Made by a program: the position numbers and the translations under genes. Shown in pieces: positions 8,522 through 16,063 of a stretch of DNA of 64,000 nucleotides; within the stretch, counting starts at the first letter, position 1; every line of letters starts with the position of its first letter. The notes under the pieces were generated by a model that was given only the letters and a program-made list of their open reading frames with translations, did no database searches and had not been told where the DNA came from. Location: the NCBI GenBank assembly GCA_003225315.1, contig QHZD01000051.1, positions 1 through 64,000 on the forward strand. The letters run 5' to 3'. This DNA comes from Acidobacteriota bacterium. GTDB taxonomy: Bacteria; Acidobacteriota; Terriglobia; Acidiferrales; UBA7541.

Positions 8522-8630
8522 AACTGAGCGATTCAATTCGCCGCAGAAGACTCGTCAAGCGCGCGGAGATGTTTCTCTCTACTCGGCGGCCGCTTGATGT
8601 GGCCTTGCCTTTTTTTGTGCGGAGGATTCG

Positions 8631-8852
8631 CTACGAGGCCTTCGCTTTACTTCCCCGCCATTCCTTCGCGGAAAGAAACCGCATGCAGCGGCAGAAGCCC
8701 TTGTGGTCGCCGGGGGCCTGGCAGGAATACTTCAGCGCCGCGTGGTTGCTGGCGCGATGCCCGCACGTGCACATCTCACGAGCCTGTTCAGGAGTAGCAC
8801 GCACTCCGCGGCCGCGTACTGCCACCACCGTTTTTCCATTTTCTGATTTCAT
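8631..8852 (-). CDS. Small Cys-rich, probably zinc-binding protein
   Basis: This 73-residue product starts MKSENGKTVVAVRGRGVRA. Its C-terminal half holds MCTCGHRASNHAALKYSC, then KGFCRCMRF, giving C-x-C-x2-H and C-x-C patterns likely to bind one zinc ion. I chose the ATG at 8852 over the longer frame to 8903 because the protein-like composition begins there. The family is not one I can name. The regular Cys/His spacing argues that it is real. It may be a small metal-binding or nucleic-acid-binding protein. Confidence 0.5.
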   Translation of the reverse strand: MKSENGKTVVAVRGRGVRATPEQAREMCTCGHRASNHAALKYSCQAPGDHKGFCRCMRFLSAKEWRGSKAKAS

Positions 8853-9032
8853 GCTGTTCACAGTTCCTCGCTCATTGTACACCCCGTGGCGGTCATTCAG
8901 CACTGGGGGCCCCCATAGTGTCGCATCCGAACTGGCAGATAGCCAAGTGTCAAGCCTGGGGGGTGACCATTCACTGAGAGGGCCGCGCCCTTAGTTTGCT
9001 CCTGTATTGCAGCAACTACAACCAAATCCGGG

Positions 9033-10358
9033 TCATCCAACTTCCTGCATCGTCGAGACCAACTCTGGAATCTCAATGCGAATGACCGTTCCCTCGCCCG
9101 GCCGGCTCTCGATGTCCAAATGAAAATCGGTTCCGTACAGCACGCGCAGCCGCTCGCGCACGTTGCTCAGCCCGATACCCTCGACGTACACGTGCGGCAT
9201 TTTTTCTTCCGAAATACCGACACCGTTATCTTCAATCTCGATGCGCAGCCGCCCATCGCTGTTGGTCGTTCGCAATTCGATTTTTCCGCCGCCGAGCTTC
9301 GGCGCCAGCCCGTGTTTCAGACAATTCTCCACCATCGGCTGAAGAAGCATGCTCGGGACGAAGGCTTCCAGGGCAGCTTCGTCAATGTGCTTCACGATGT
9401 CGAGATTGTCTTTTCCGAATCGCGCCACCTCGATGTCCAGGTAGTCGTCGATAAATTGCAACTCCTCGCGCAGCGGCACAAACGTTTCGTGCTTGCGTAA
9501 CAGCCGCCGGAGAATGTTGCTCAGCTTCAGGACCACGCCACGCGCCGAATCCGGATCAAAGCGGATCAGCGCGGAGACGGTATTGAGCGTGTTAAACAAA
9601 AAGTGCGGATTGATTTGGCTGGAAAGCGCGTCCATGCGGGCCTTCAACAGCAACTGCTGGTGCTGCTCCAGGTTCATCTCGACGCGCGTGTTATTCCAGA
9701 TCTTCAGCGGCGAGGCCACGGACATCAGCGTGGCAATCACTACCAGCACGAGCCACCAGTCCCAGTGCGAGTCAACGGCGAAGAGCCACTTCGGTTTGGT
9801 CGTCGCCAGCACCAGCGCCACACGGCCCAGCTCCAGGCCTACGCACGCGCCCAGCGGTGCCATTTCCCAGGACAATTCTGCTTTGCGCAGCAGGCGCATC
9901 GTCGCTTTCGGGATGTTGAGGAACGTGAACGGGCCAAAATTCCAGAGGTCTTCCTTGTTGGGAATCGCCTGGCGGATTAGTCCGCCGAGCAGCCCCGCCG
10001 TAGACGCTGCGGGCATGGCTAGCCATTCGTGCGAAATCAGCGCTGGAATGGTGATGATTGCCCCTCCGATCGGCCCGACCACGCGCCCGCCGAGCAGCCC
10101 CATCAAAAAAGCGCCTTCGAGCGATAAATCCGCAAACGCGTACGCAGGCCCGCCAACCAGGCGCAACGTCACGCCAACGATCAACGCCGGCGTCAGGAAC
10201 AGCATCAGCTTTAGTTTTTGGTCGGGTTCGCGTTGTTCGGTGAAGAGCACGCGCCGGAACGCCGTCCACCGCGCCAGCAGCGCAGCAATCGACGACGCCA
10301 CGCCGACCTTCAGAAGAAGGGTAAACAGCAGGTCGCGAACGGAGGTTGCCGTATCCAT
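9033..10358 (-). CDS. LytS-type sensor histidine kinase
   Basis: This is a 441-residue membrane kinase. Residues 1-200 hold about five or six membrane segments of the 5TM-5TMR_LYT type (VGVTLRLVGGPAYAFADLSL, LMGLLGGRVVGPIGGA). A His_kinase domain (SSQINPHFLFNTLN) carries the phosphorylated His, and a HATPase domain shows VENCLKHGL, IEDNGVGI and GIGLSNVRERL. I start at the ATG at 10358. The longer frame to 10493 overlaps the divergent ribA leader. No LytR-like response regulator lies next to it in this window, so it is an orphan here. It probably senses an envelope signal, which is not identified. Confidence 0.88.
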   Translation of the reverse strand: MDTATSVRDLLFTLLLKVGVASSIAALLARWTAFRRVLFTEQREPDQKLKLMLFLTPALIVGVTLRLVGGPAYAFADLSLEGAFLMGLLGGRVVGPIGGAIITIPALISHEWLAMPAASTAGLLGGLIRQAIPNKEDLWNFGPFTFLNIPKATMRLLRKAELSWEMAPLGACVGLELGRVALVLATTKPKWLFAVDSHWDWWLVLVVIATLMSVASPLKIWNNTRVEMNLEQHQQLLLKARMDALSSQINPHFLFNTLNTVSALIRFDPDSARGVVLKLSNILRRLLRKHETFVPLREELQFIDDYLDIEVARFGKDNLDIVKHIDEAALEAFVPSMLLQPMVENCLKHGLAPKLGGGKIELRTTNSDGRLRIEIEDNGVGISEEKMPHVYVEGIGLSNVRERLRVLYGTDFHLDIESRPGEGTVIRIEIPELVSTMQEVG

Positions 10359-10520
10359 TTTTGTTGCTAGTACCAGGCTAACGCTAGCCAATCCGCCGCT
10401 GGATGTAAAGATGGGAGAATTCGCATGAGGCCGCGCAGGAAACGGGGAAGGAATCCGCCGTTGGTCGCGCGCGCGGAAATCGGTGCGAAACAAAGTCCCT
10501 GCTATACTTCTCGTTTCGCC

Positions 10521-11159
10521 ATGCGCGCAAAATCACGACAAGAGACGAAGCCGAAGAGGAAAGCCAGCGGTCTGCGGATGGTCGCGCACGCTGCGCTGCC
10601 TACACGCTATGGGCGTTTCACGATATATGGCTTTCAGGGGCGCGGCCCGCAAGAGGAAGCGGTCGCCCTGGTACGCGGCAGCATGAACGGCAAGTCCACG
10701 CCGCTGGTGCGCGTTCACTCGCAGTGCCTGACCGGCGACGTTCTGACTTCAATGCGATGCGATTGCCGCGCCCAGCTTGAATTGTCGATGAAGAAAATTG
10801 GACAGGCATCTTCTGGAATCTTGCTCTACTTGCCTCAGGAAGGACGCGGCATCGGTTTGATGAACAAATTGCGCGCGTACGAACTGCAGGACGGCGGCAT
10901 GGACACGGTGGAAGCCAATGAAACCCTGGGATTCGCGGCCGACGCGCGCGATTACAATTTTTCCGCGCAAATCTTGAAAAAGCTCGGCGCGACGAAAATT
11001 CGCCTGCTTTCCAACAATCCGGAGAAAGTGCGCCAGCTCGAAAGTTCGGGGATCCGCGTCATCGAGCGCGTGCCGTGCCAGCCGCGCGTGTCAAAGATTT
11101 CCCGCGGCTATCTCAAGACGAAGAAACGAAAGATGGGGCATCTGCTGAAAGGAATTTGA
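10521..11159 (+). CDS. ribA: GTP cyclohydrolase II (riboflavin biosynthesis)
   Basis: This 212-residue enzyme opens GTP to 2,5-diamino-6-ribosylamino-pyrimidinone phosphate, the first step of riboflavin synthesis. It has VRVHSQCLTGDVL and SMRCDCRAQL, the three zinc cysteines, then LYLPQEGRGIGL and the GTP-binding ANETLGFAADARDY. It is the short, stand-alone form without a RibB domain. I chose the ATG at 10521. A second at 10578 (MVAHAALPTRYG) aligns with the usual RibA start and is equally possible, as the 19 residues between are basic. A TATACT box lies at 10503-10508. It is divergent from the kinase gene. Confidence 0.9.
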   Translation: MRAKSRQETKPKRKASGLRMVAHAALPTRYGRFTIYGFQGRGPQEEAVALVRGSMNGKSTPLVRVHSQCLTGDVLTSMRCDCRAQLELSMKKIGQASSGILLYLPQEGRGIGLMNKLRAYELQDGGMDTVEANETLGFAADARDYNFSAQILKKLGATKIRLLSNNPEKVRQLESSGIRVIERVPCQPRVSKISRGYLKTKKRKMGHLLKGI

Positions 11160-11175
11160 GTCCGCAAGAATACTC

Positions 11176-11388
11176 TTAGCCGCCGCCGACAAATTGCACG
11201 ATTTCGTAACGGTCGCCAGGTGCAACCTGGGTTTCGGTCCACTTCGGGCGCGGCAAAATTTCCAGATTCCGTTCGATGGCTACGCGTCCGGAATCGAGCC
11301 CGAGTTCGCGAAGCAATTCTATGACCGTAGCTCCGGGCTTGGCGGCGCGATTTTCTCCGTTCACGACAATTGCAATTTTAGTTTCCAT
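11176..11388 (-). CDS. thiS: ThiS-family sulfur carrier protein
   Basis: The 70-residue ubiquitin-like protein begins with a strand (KIAIVVNGENRAAKPGATV), has the helix ELLRELGLDSGRVAIERN typical of ThiS, then VAPGDRYEIVQFVGGG with the C-terminal Gly-Gly. That tail is adenylated by ThiF and loaded with sulfur for the thiazole of thiamine. No thiF, thiG or thiH is nearby, so the partner enzymes must be encoded elsewhere. It starts 3 bp after the upstream gene, so the two are translationally linked. Confidence 0.85.
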   Translation of the reverse strand: METKIAIVVNGENRAAKPGATVIELLRELGLDSGRVAIERNLEILPRPKWTETQVAPGDRYEIVQFVGGG

Positions 11389-11391
11389 GCG

Positions 11392-12021
11392 CTAACTCGC
11401 CGAAGGGACGCGCGGCTTGCCGCGTAACTGAAAGCGCAAATGCCCCCGGGCATTTCCTTTCGATGCCTCGATGACCAGAGCCGGCTCACCGCCCGCCAGG
11501 CGCGGCATATCGAATTCGAATTGCGCTTGCCCGGAGCCGCCAGTCTTGGCGGAAAACTGGGTCGCCTCCGCCGCGCCATCCACGCGGGTAATCACGGTGG
11601 CGCCACTCACCGCTTGGCGTCCTTCGTTTCGAACCACGATTTGCAACAAGGCGCGTTTCCCCGTGAGCCAGGTCTTGGCGTTGATCAATTCCAACGCAAG
11701 AACGCCAGTCGCAGACTCAGTCGCCGGTTCTGCCGATGAGGCAGCGGCCTTTTCCTCGCGCGGCAGCGCAAGATGCAGCGCTCCCGTTCGAAGCTCCTCG
11801 ACAACGGCGCGGTGTTGCTCGTCGAGACGCACCTTTAGAGCTTGCTCGCGGCCGGGGTTCAGAGGAAGCAGATCGAAATAGTTATTCGTCCTGCGGTGCA
11901 AGACGCGTCCGTTGAAGTAAACAGTCGTATCAATGAGCGCGTTCGTGGTGCCGCGATCTTCCGTTTGCACGTGATAGGTCGTGCCACGCGCTTCCACGTT
12001 CGAATTGTGACCGAAAAGCAT
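11392..12021 (-). CDS. Conserved hypothetical protein upstream of thiS
   Basis: This 209-residue protein begins MLFGHNSNVEARGTTYHVQTEDRG, a beta-rich N-terminal domain ending near residue 75. A Glu/Ala-rich linker (about 83-105) follows, then a second domain with immunoglobulin-like strands (LALELINAKTWLTGKRALLQIVV, ALVIEASKGNARGHLRFQLRG). I prefer the ATG at 12021, because the upstream 21 codons read as low-complexity sequence. I have no function to assign. Tight coupling to thiS suggests coexpression, not necessarily a shared role. It is divergent from nuoA. Confidence 0.65.
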   Translation of the reverse strand: MLFGHNSNVEARGTTYHVQTEDRGTTNALIDTTVYFNGRVLHRRTNNYFDLLPLNPGREQALKVRLDEQHRAVVEELRTGALHLALPREEKAAASSAEPATESATGVLALELINAKTWLTGKRALLQIVVRNEGRQAVSGATVITRVDGAAEATQFSAKTGGSGQAQFEFDMPRLAGGEPALVIEASKGNARGHLRFQLRGKPRVPSAS

Positions 12022-12084
12022 TTCGCTGCTCGTCCTGACCCTGCGAAGAGCTGAAAGCGCTTCGCAGGAATCTTTCCACCGCAT

Positions 12085-12114
12085 TTGACCGAGTGGCGCT
12101 TGAATCGCTATTAT
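12085..12114 (+). promoter_or_regulatory. Possible promoter of complex I locus 1
   Basis: TTGACC (12085-12090) and TATTAT (12109-12114) are 18 bases apart, with an alternative -10 TATAAC at 12112. The start would lie near 12120, only a few bases before the nuoA ATG at 12127, so the nuoA message would be almost leaderless. No ribosome binding site is visible there. Confidence 0.4.
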
Positions 12115-12126
12115 AACTCTTCGCCT

Positions 12127-12498
12127 ATGAGTGGTTCCGGATTACATACCTATGCCCCGCTTCTCATACACCTGCTGATTGCCACGGTGCTCGCCGGTGC
12201 GTTGACGACTGTTTCCGTTTTAGTGGGCTGGAGGCGTCCGACGCGGGCCAAGCTGCAGCCATACGAGTGCGGCATGGAACCCACAGGTGACGCGCGCGAG
12301 CCTTTTTCGGTCAAATTTTACCTCGTAGCGATGGTTTTCATTTTGTTCGACGTGGAAGCCATCTTCCTGTACCCCTGGGCGTACATTTTTCGCAGTCTGC
12401 GGTGGTACGGCTTCGGGGAGATGATGCTCTACATTGCCATCCTGTTGGTCGGTTATTTATATCTCTGGAAAAAGGGCGCGCTGGACTGGCATAAATAG
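12127..12498 (+). CDS. nuoA: NADH-quinone oxidoreductase subunit A (locus 1)
   Basis: The 123-residue membrane subunit of complex I has three membrane helices, at residues 8-30, 62-82 and 90-112 approximately. Its conserved loop KLQPYECGMEP carries the Cys that lines the quinone tunnel, and FYLVAMVFILFDVEAIFLYPW is the family signature. I start at MSGSGLHTYAPLL (12127). The longer frame to 12085 lies in the promoter. It is the first gene of an 11-gene + strand operon. nuoC follows 24 bp later, where nuoB is normally found. Confidence 0.92.
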   Translation: MSGSGLHTYAPLLIHLLIATVLAGALTTVSVLVGWRRPTRAKLQPYECGMEPTGDAREPFSVKFYLVAMVFILFDVEAIFLYPWAYIFRSLRWYGFGEMMLYIAILLVGYLYLWKKGALDWHK

Positions 12499-12522
12499 AC
12501 GGCGCAAGTGGGATTCTAAATC

Positions 12523-13047
12523 GTGACGGAGCCTGCCAGTAAAAACGCTAATGTTGTCGCTGAGTGCCTGCGTTCGTGGAACCCGAAAGCGGTCGCGGAA
12601 GTCAGTGAATACCGGGGAGAGACCACGATCGTCGTGCCGCGCGAACTCCTGCGAGCTACGGCGGAACATTGCCGCCAGGACGCCAAGCTGCAGTACAACT
12701 TCCTGACTGACGCTACCTGCGTGGACCGCTTCCCCGCGGAGCCGCGATTCGAATTGAACTATCACCTGGTTTCCATCCCGCGGCGTGAAAAAGTGCGGCT
12801 GCGCGTGTGGCTTGGCGGAAACGATCCAGTGGTCGATTCGCTGGCTCCCGTGTGGCCGGGCGCGAATTGGCTGGAGCGCGAAATTTTTGACCTGTTTGGC
12901 ATTCGTTTTTCGGGCCATCCGGATTTGCGGCGCATCTTACTTCCAGAAGACTGGGAAGGCTACCCCTTGCGCCGGGATTATCCCGTAGAGGGCTATCGAG
13001 ACGTGCCCAACACCGGCGAATTATTCCGGAAAAGCAGCACACCATGA
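12523..13047 (+). CDS. nuoC: NADH-quinone oxidoreductase subunit C (locus 1)
   Basis: This 174-residue peripheral-arm subunit starts at GTG. The signature YHLVSIPRREKVRLRVW and the SLAPVWPGANWLEREIFDLFGI and HPDLRRILLPEDWEGYPLRRDY blocks identify the 30-kDa subunit that packs against NuoD and NuoB near the quinone site. Its 3' end overlaps nuoD by four bases (ATGA), a sign of translational coupling. It is not fused to NuoD, unlike in enterobacteria. The absence of nuoB before it is notable. Confidence 0.92.
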   Translation: MTEPASKNANVVAECLRSWNPKAVAEVSEYRGETTIVVPRELLRATAEHCRQDAKLQYNFLTDATCVDRFPAEPRFELNYHLVSIPRREKVRLRVWLGGNDPVVDSLAPVWPGANWLEREIFDLFGIRFSGHPDLRRILLPEDWEGYPLRRDYPVEGYRDVPNTGELFRKSSTP

Positions 13048-14240
13048 CAACCGTTGAAACCGCAATCGGAACAGCAAAGACGATGGTCCTTAATATGGGG
13101 CCGCAACACCCGTCGACGCACGGCGTGCTGAGAATTTTGCTGGAGTTGGATGGCGAAACGGTGGTGAAAGCGGTTCCTGATCTTGGGTATTTGCATACGG
13201 GAATTGAAAAATCCTGCGAAGACAAGACCTATTCGCAAGTCATCACGCTGACGGACCGGATGGATTATCTGAATCCTCTGGGGAATAACCTGGTCTACTG
13301 CCTGGCGGTGGAAAAGCTGCTAGGGCTGGAAGTGCCAAAGCGCGCGCAATACATCCGCGTGATGATGGTGGAGTTGCAGCGAATTTCCTCGCACCTGGTC
13401 TGGCTGGGCACGCATGCGATCGACCTGGGAGCGATGTCGGTTTTTCTTTATTGTTTCCGCGAGCGCGAAGAGATTTTGAAGATTTTCGAATTGTTTACCG
13501 GGCAGCGGATGATGACCAGCTACATTCGCATCGGCGGGCTGGCCCTGGATCCGCCGGCGGGCTGGCGGCAACCGGTCGAGCGCTTCCTGAAAATGATGCC
13601 GAGCCGCGTGGACGAATACGAAACACTGCTGACGGAAAACCGCATCTGGATCGGGCGCACCAAGGGGGTCGGGTACATCTCGGCTGAGGATGCGATTGCG
13701 TTGAGCATGAGCGGGCCGACCCTGCGCGCGGCCGGCGTTGCTTACGACAATCGAAAAATGTTTCCGTATTCGAGCTACGAGGAATTCAATTTCAACGTGC
13801 CGACGCGGACGGAATCGGATTGTTACGCGCGGTACCTGGTTCGCGTTGCGGAGATGCGCGAAAGCCTGAACATCATCCGGCAGGCGTTCGACAAGATCAA
13901 GGACGAAGGACCGATCAAGGCGGACGCACCGGGCATCATCCCGCCGCAGCGCGAAAAGATGAAGACGGAGATGGAAGCGCTCATCTACCACTTCAAGATT
14001 TTCACGGAGGGATTTTCACCTCCTCCGGGCGAAGCATTTGTGACCATTGAATCTCCGCGCGGAGAGCTGGGCTGCTTCGTGGCCAGCAACGGCTCACCAA
14101 AGCCGCTCCGCGTTCACTTCCGCTCTCCTTCGTACATTAATTTGCAGGCGCTGCCGAAGCTGATTGAAGGACAGTTGATTGCGGATGTCATCGCATGCAT
14201 CGGGACAATCGATATCGTTCTCGGAGAAGTCGACAGGTAA
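13044..14240 (+). CDS. nuoD: NADH-quinone oxidoreductase subunit D (locus 1)
   Basis: The 398-residue 49-kDa subunit holds the quinone-binding cavity with NuoB and descends from the large subunit of NiFe hydrogenases. It starts with MTTVETAIGTAKTM, then [17 protein letters not shown], the loop that lines the quinone site. RMDYLNPLGNN, the LWLGTHAIDLGAM helix and [21 protein letters not shown] at the end match the family. It overlaps nuoC by four bases and is followed after two bases by the nuoE-nuoF fusion. Confidence 0.95.
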   Translation: MTTVETAIGTAKTMVLNMGPQHPSTHGVLRILLELDGETVVKAVPDLGYLHTGIEKSCEDKTYSQVITLTDRMDYLNPLGNNLVYCLAVEKLLGLEVPKRAQYIRVMMVELQRISSHLVWLGTHAIDLGAMSVFLYCFREREEILKIFELFTGQRMMTSYIRIGGLALDPPAGWRQPVERFLKMMPSRVDEYETLLTENRIWIGRTKGVGYISAEDAIALSMSGPTLRAAGVAYDNRKMFPYSSYEEFNFNVPTRTESDCYARYLVRVAEMRESLNIIRQAFDKIKDEGPIKADAPGIIPPQREKMKTEMEALIYHFKIFTEGFSPPPGEAFVTIESPRGELGCFVASNGSPKPLRVHFRSPSYINLQALPKLIEGQLIADVIACIGTIDIVLGEVDR

Positions 14241-14242
14241 TC

Positions 14243-16057
14243 ATGGAACTCTCCCCAGCACTTTCGGCGAAGTTTGAGAAGTTGCAGACGAGCTATCCGG
14301 TGAAGCGCAGCGCGCTGATTCCCATGCTGATGTACGCGCAGGACGAATTCGGCTGCGTCAGCGACGAAATGATCGCGGAGATCGGGCGGCGGCTGGATCT
14401 GAATAACGTGCAGGTCGAGGAGACGCTGGCGTATTACTCGATGCTGCACCGCAAGCCCTGGGGCAAGCATCATGTGCAGATTTGCACCAACGTGGCCTGC
14501 ATGCTGAAGGGCGGGAACGAGCTTTTGGAGCGCGCGAAAAAACGGCTGGAGATCGGCCAGAAGGGAGTTACGGCCGACGGAGTTTTCTCTCTGGAAGAAG
14601 TGGAATGCATCGGCGCGTGCACGGGCGCTCCCGCGATGCAGGTCAACTACGATTTCTACGAGAACCTGACGCCGCTCAAATTCGATCGCATTATCGAGGA
14701 CCTCGACGCCGGCAAACATCCCGCACCCGAGCCGGTAATTTCCGGCGCACTGCACGAACGGCACGAGCTGGAGACGCCACTCATCAGCCGGCGATGGGGG
14801 ATGAAGGACTCGCACAAGATCGACGTCTACCTCATGCAAGGCGGCTACAAAGCGCTGGAGAAAGCGCTGAAAGAGATGACGCCGGAGTCGATCATCGAGG
14901 AGGTGAAGAAGTCGAACCTGCGCGGTCGCGGCGGCGCAGGATTCCCGACGGGAATGAAGTGGTCGTTCGTGCCCAAGGACACGCCGAAGGCCAAGTACGT
15001 GATTTGCAACGCCGATGAATCCGAGCCGGGAACATGCAAGGACCGGCCGCTGATGGAGATGGACCCGCACCAGTTGATCGAAGGAATGGTGATTGCGGCA
15101 CGCGCCATCGGTTCGCATCAAGGATTCATTTATATTCGCGGCGAATACCGCTACGTGCTGGATATCGTGGAGGGAGCTCTCGGCGAAGCGTATGCGCGCG
15201 GGTACCTAGGCAAGAATATTCTCGGAACGGGATTCGATTTCGATTTGCTGGCGCATACCGGAGCAGGCGCTTACGAGTGCGGCGAAGAATCCGCGCTGAT
15301 GGAATCGCTCGAAGGCAAGCGCGGGTACCCGCGAATTAAGCCGCCCTTCCCCGCCGTGGTGGGATTGTACGGATGCCCGACAATCATTAACAACGTGGAA
15401 ACGCTGAGCGCGGTGCCCTCGATTATCCGCGAAGGCGGCGATGCGTATGCCAGCCGCGGCACGCCGAAAAACGGCGGCACACGCATGCTGTGCATCGCGG
15501 GACACGTCAACAAGCCTGGAATATACGAAGTGCGGCTGGGGATGAACATGAAAAAGTTCATCTACGACGTGGCCGGAGGAATTCCGGACGGAAAGAAACT
15601 GAAGGCGGTGATTCCCGGCGGAAGCTCTTGCCCGCTGCTGGCTGCCGACGAGATTGACATCCCGATGGACTATGACTCCGTGGCGAAAGCCGGTTCGATG
15701 CTGGGCTCCGGGGGCATGGTGATCATGGACGAAGACACCTGCATGGTGGACATGGCGCGCCGGATTATGCACTTCTACGCGCATGAATCGTGCGGGTGGT
15801 GCATCCCGTGCCGCGAAGGTACAACCTGGCTGCGGAAGACGCTGGAGCGTTTTCACGGCGGAATGGGACGCGTGGAAGATATCGACATGATTGCGGACCT
15901 GGCGAAAAACATGCTGGGCCGCACGTTCTGCCCGCTCGGGGACGCGGCGGCGATGCCCACGATCAGCATCATGAAGAAGTGGCGCAACGAATTCGAAGAT
16001 CACTTGAGGGGGCGCTGCCCGTACAAATCCGCGGGCGTGCTGGTTGGCTCGCGATAA
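14243..16057 (+). CDS. nuoEF: Fused NADH-quinone oxidoreductase subunits E and F
   Basis: A single 604-residue frame contains both the 24-kDa and 51-kDa subunits. Residues 1-160 are NuoE: CTNVACMLKGG and CIGACTGAPAM give the four cysteines of the 2Fe-2S cluster N1a. Residues from about 180 are NuoF: GRGGAGFPTGMKWSF binds FMN, ECGEESALMESLEGKRG contacts NADH, and SCGWCIPCREGT with FCPLGD ligates the 4Fe-4S cluster N3. It accepts electrons from NADH. The start at 14243 lies two bases after the nuoD stop. No stop or frameshift separates the halves, so I read a true fusion. Confidence 0.93.
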   Translation: MELSPALSAKFEKLQTSYPVKRSALIPMLMYAQDEFGCVSDEMIAEIGRRLDLNNVQVEETLAYYSMLHRKPWGKHHVQICTNVACMLKGGNELLERAKKRLEIGQKGVTADGVFSLEEVECIGACTGAPAMQVNYDFYENLTPLKFDRIIEDLDAGKHPAPEPVISGALHERHELETPLISRRWGMKDSHKIDVYLMQGGYKALEKALKEMTPESIIEEVKKSNLRGRGGAGFPTGMKWSFVPKDTPKAKYVICNADESEPGTCKDRPLMEMDPHQLIEGMVIAARAIGSHQGFIYIRGEYRYVLDIVEGALGEAYARGYLGKNILGTGFDFDLLAHTGAGAYECGEESALMESLEGKRGYPRIKPPFPAVVGLYGCPTIINNVETLSAVPSIIREGGDAYASRGTPKNGGTRMLCIAGHVNKPGIYEVRLGMNMKKFIYDVAGGIPDGKKLKAVIPGGSSCPLLAADEIDIPMDYDSVAKAGSMLGSGGMVIMDEDTCMVDMARRIMHFYAHESCGWCIPCREGTTWLRKTLERFHGGMGRVEDIDMIADLAKNMLGRTFCPLGDAAAMPTISIMKKWRNEFEDHLRGRCPYKSAGVLVGSR

Positions 16058-16063
16058 GAATCC

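Noticed and set aside
12499-12522. Search for nuoB between nuoA and nuoC in both loci
   Set aside because: The gaps (24 bp here and 168 bp at 37150-37317) are too short, and no cysteine-cluster motif is present in any frame.
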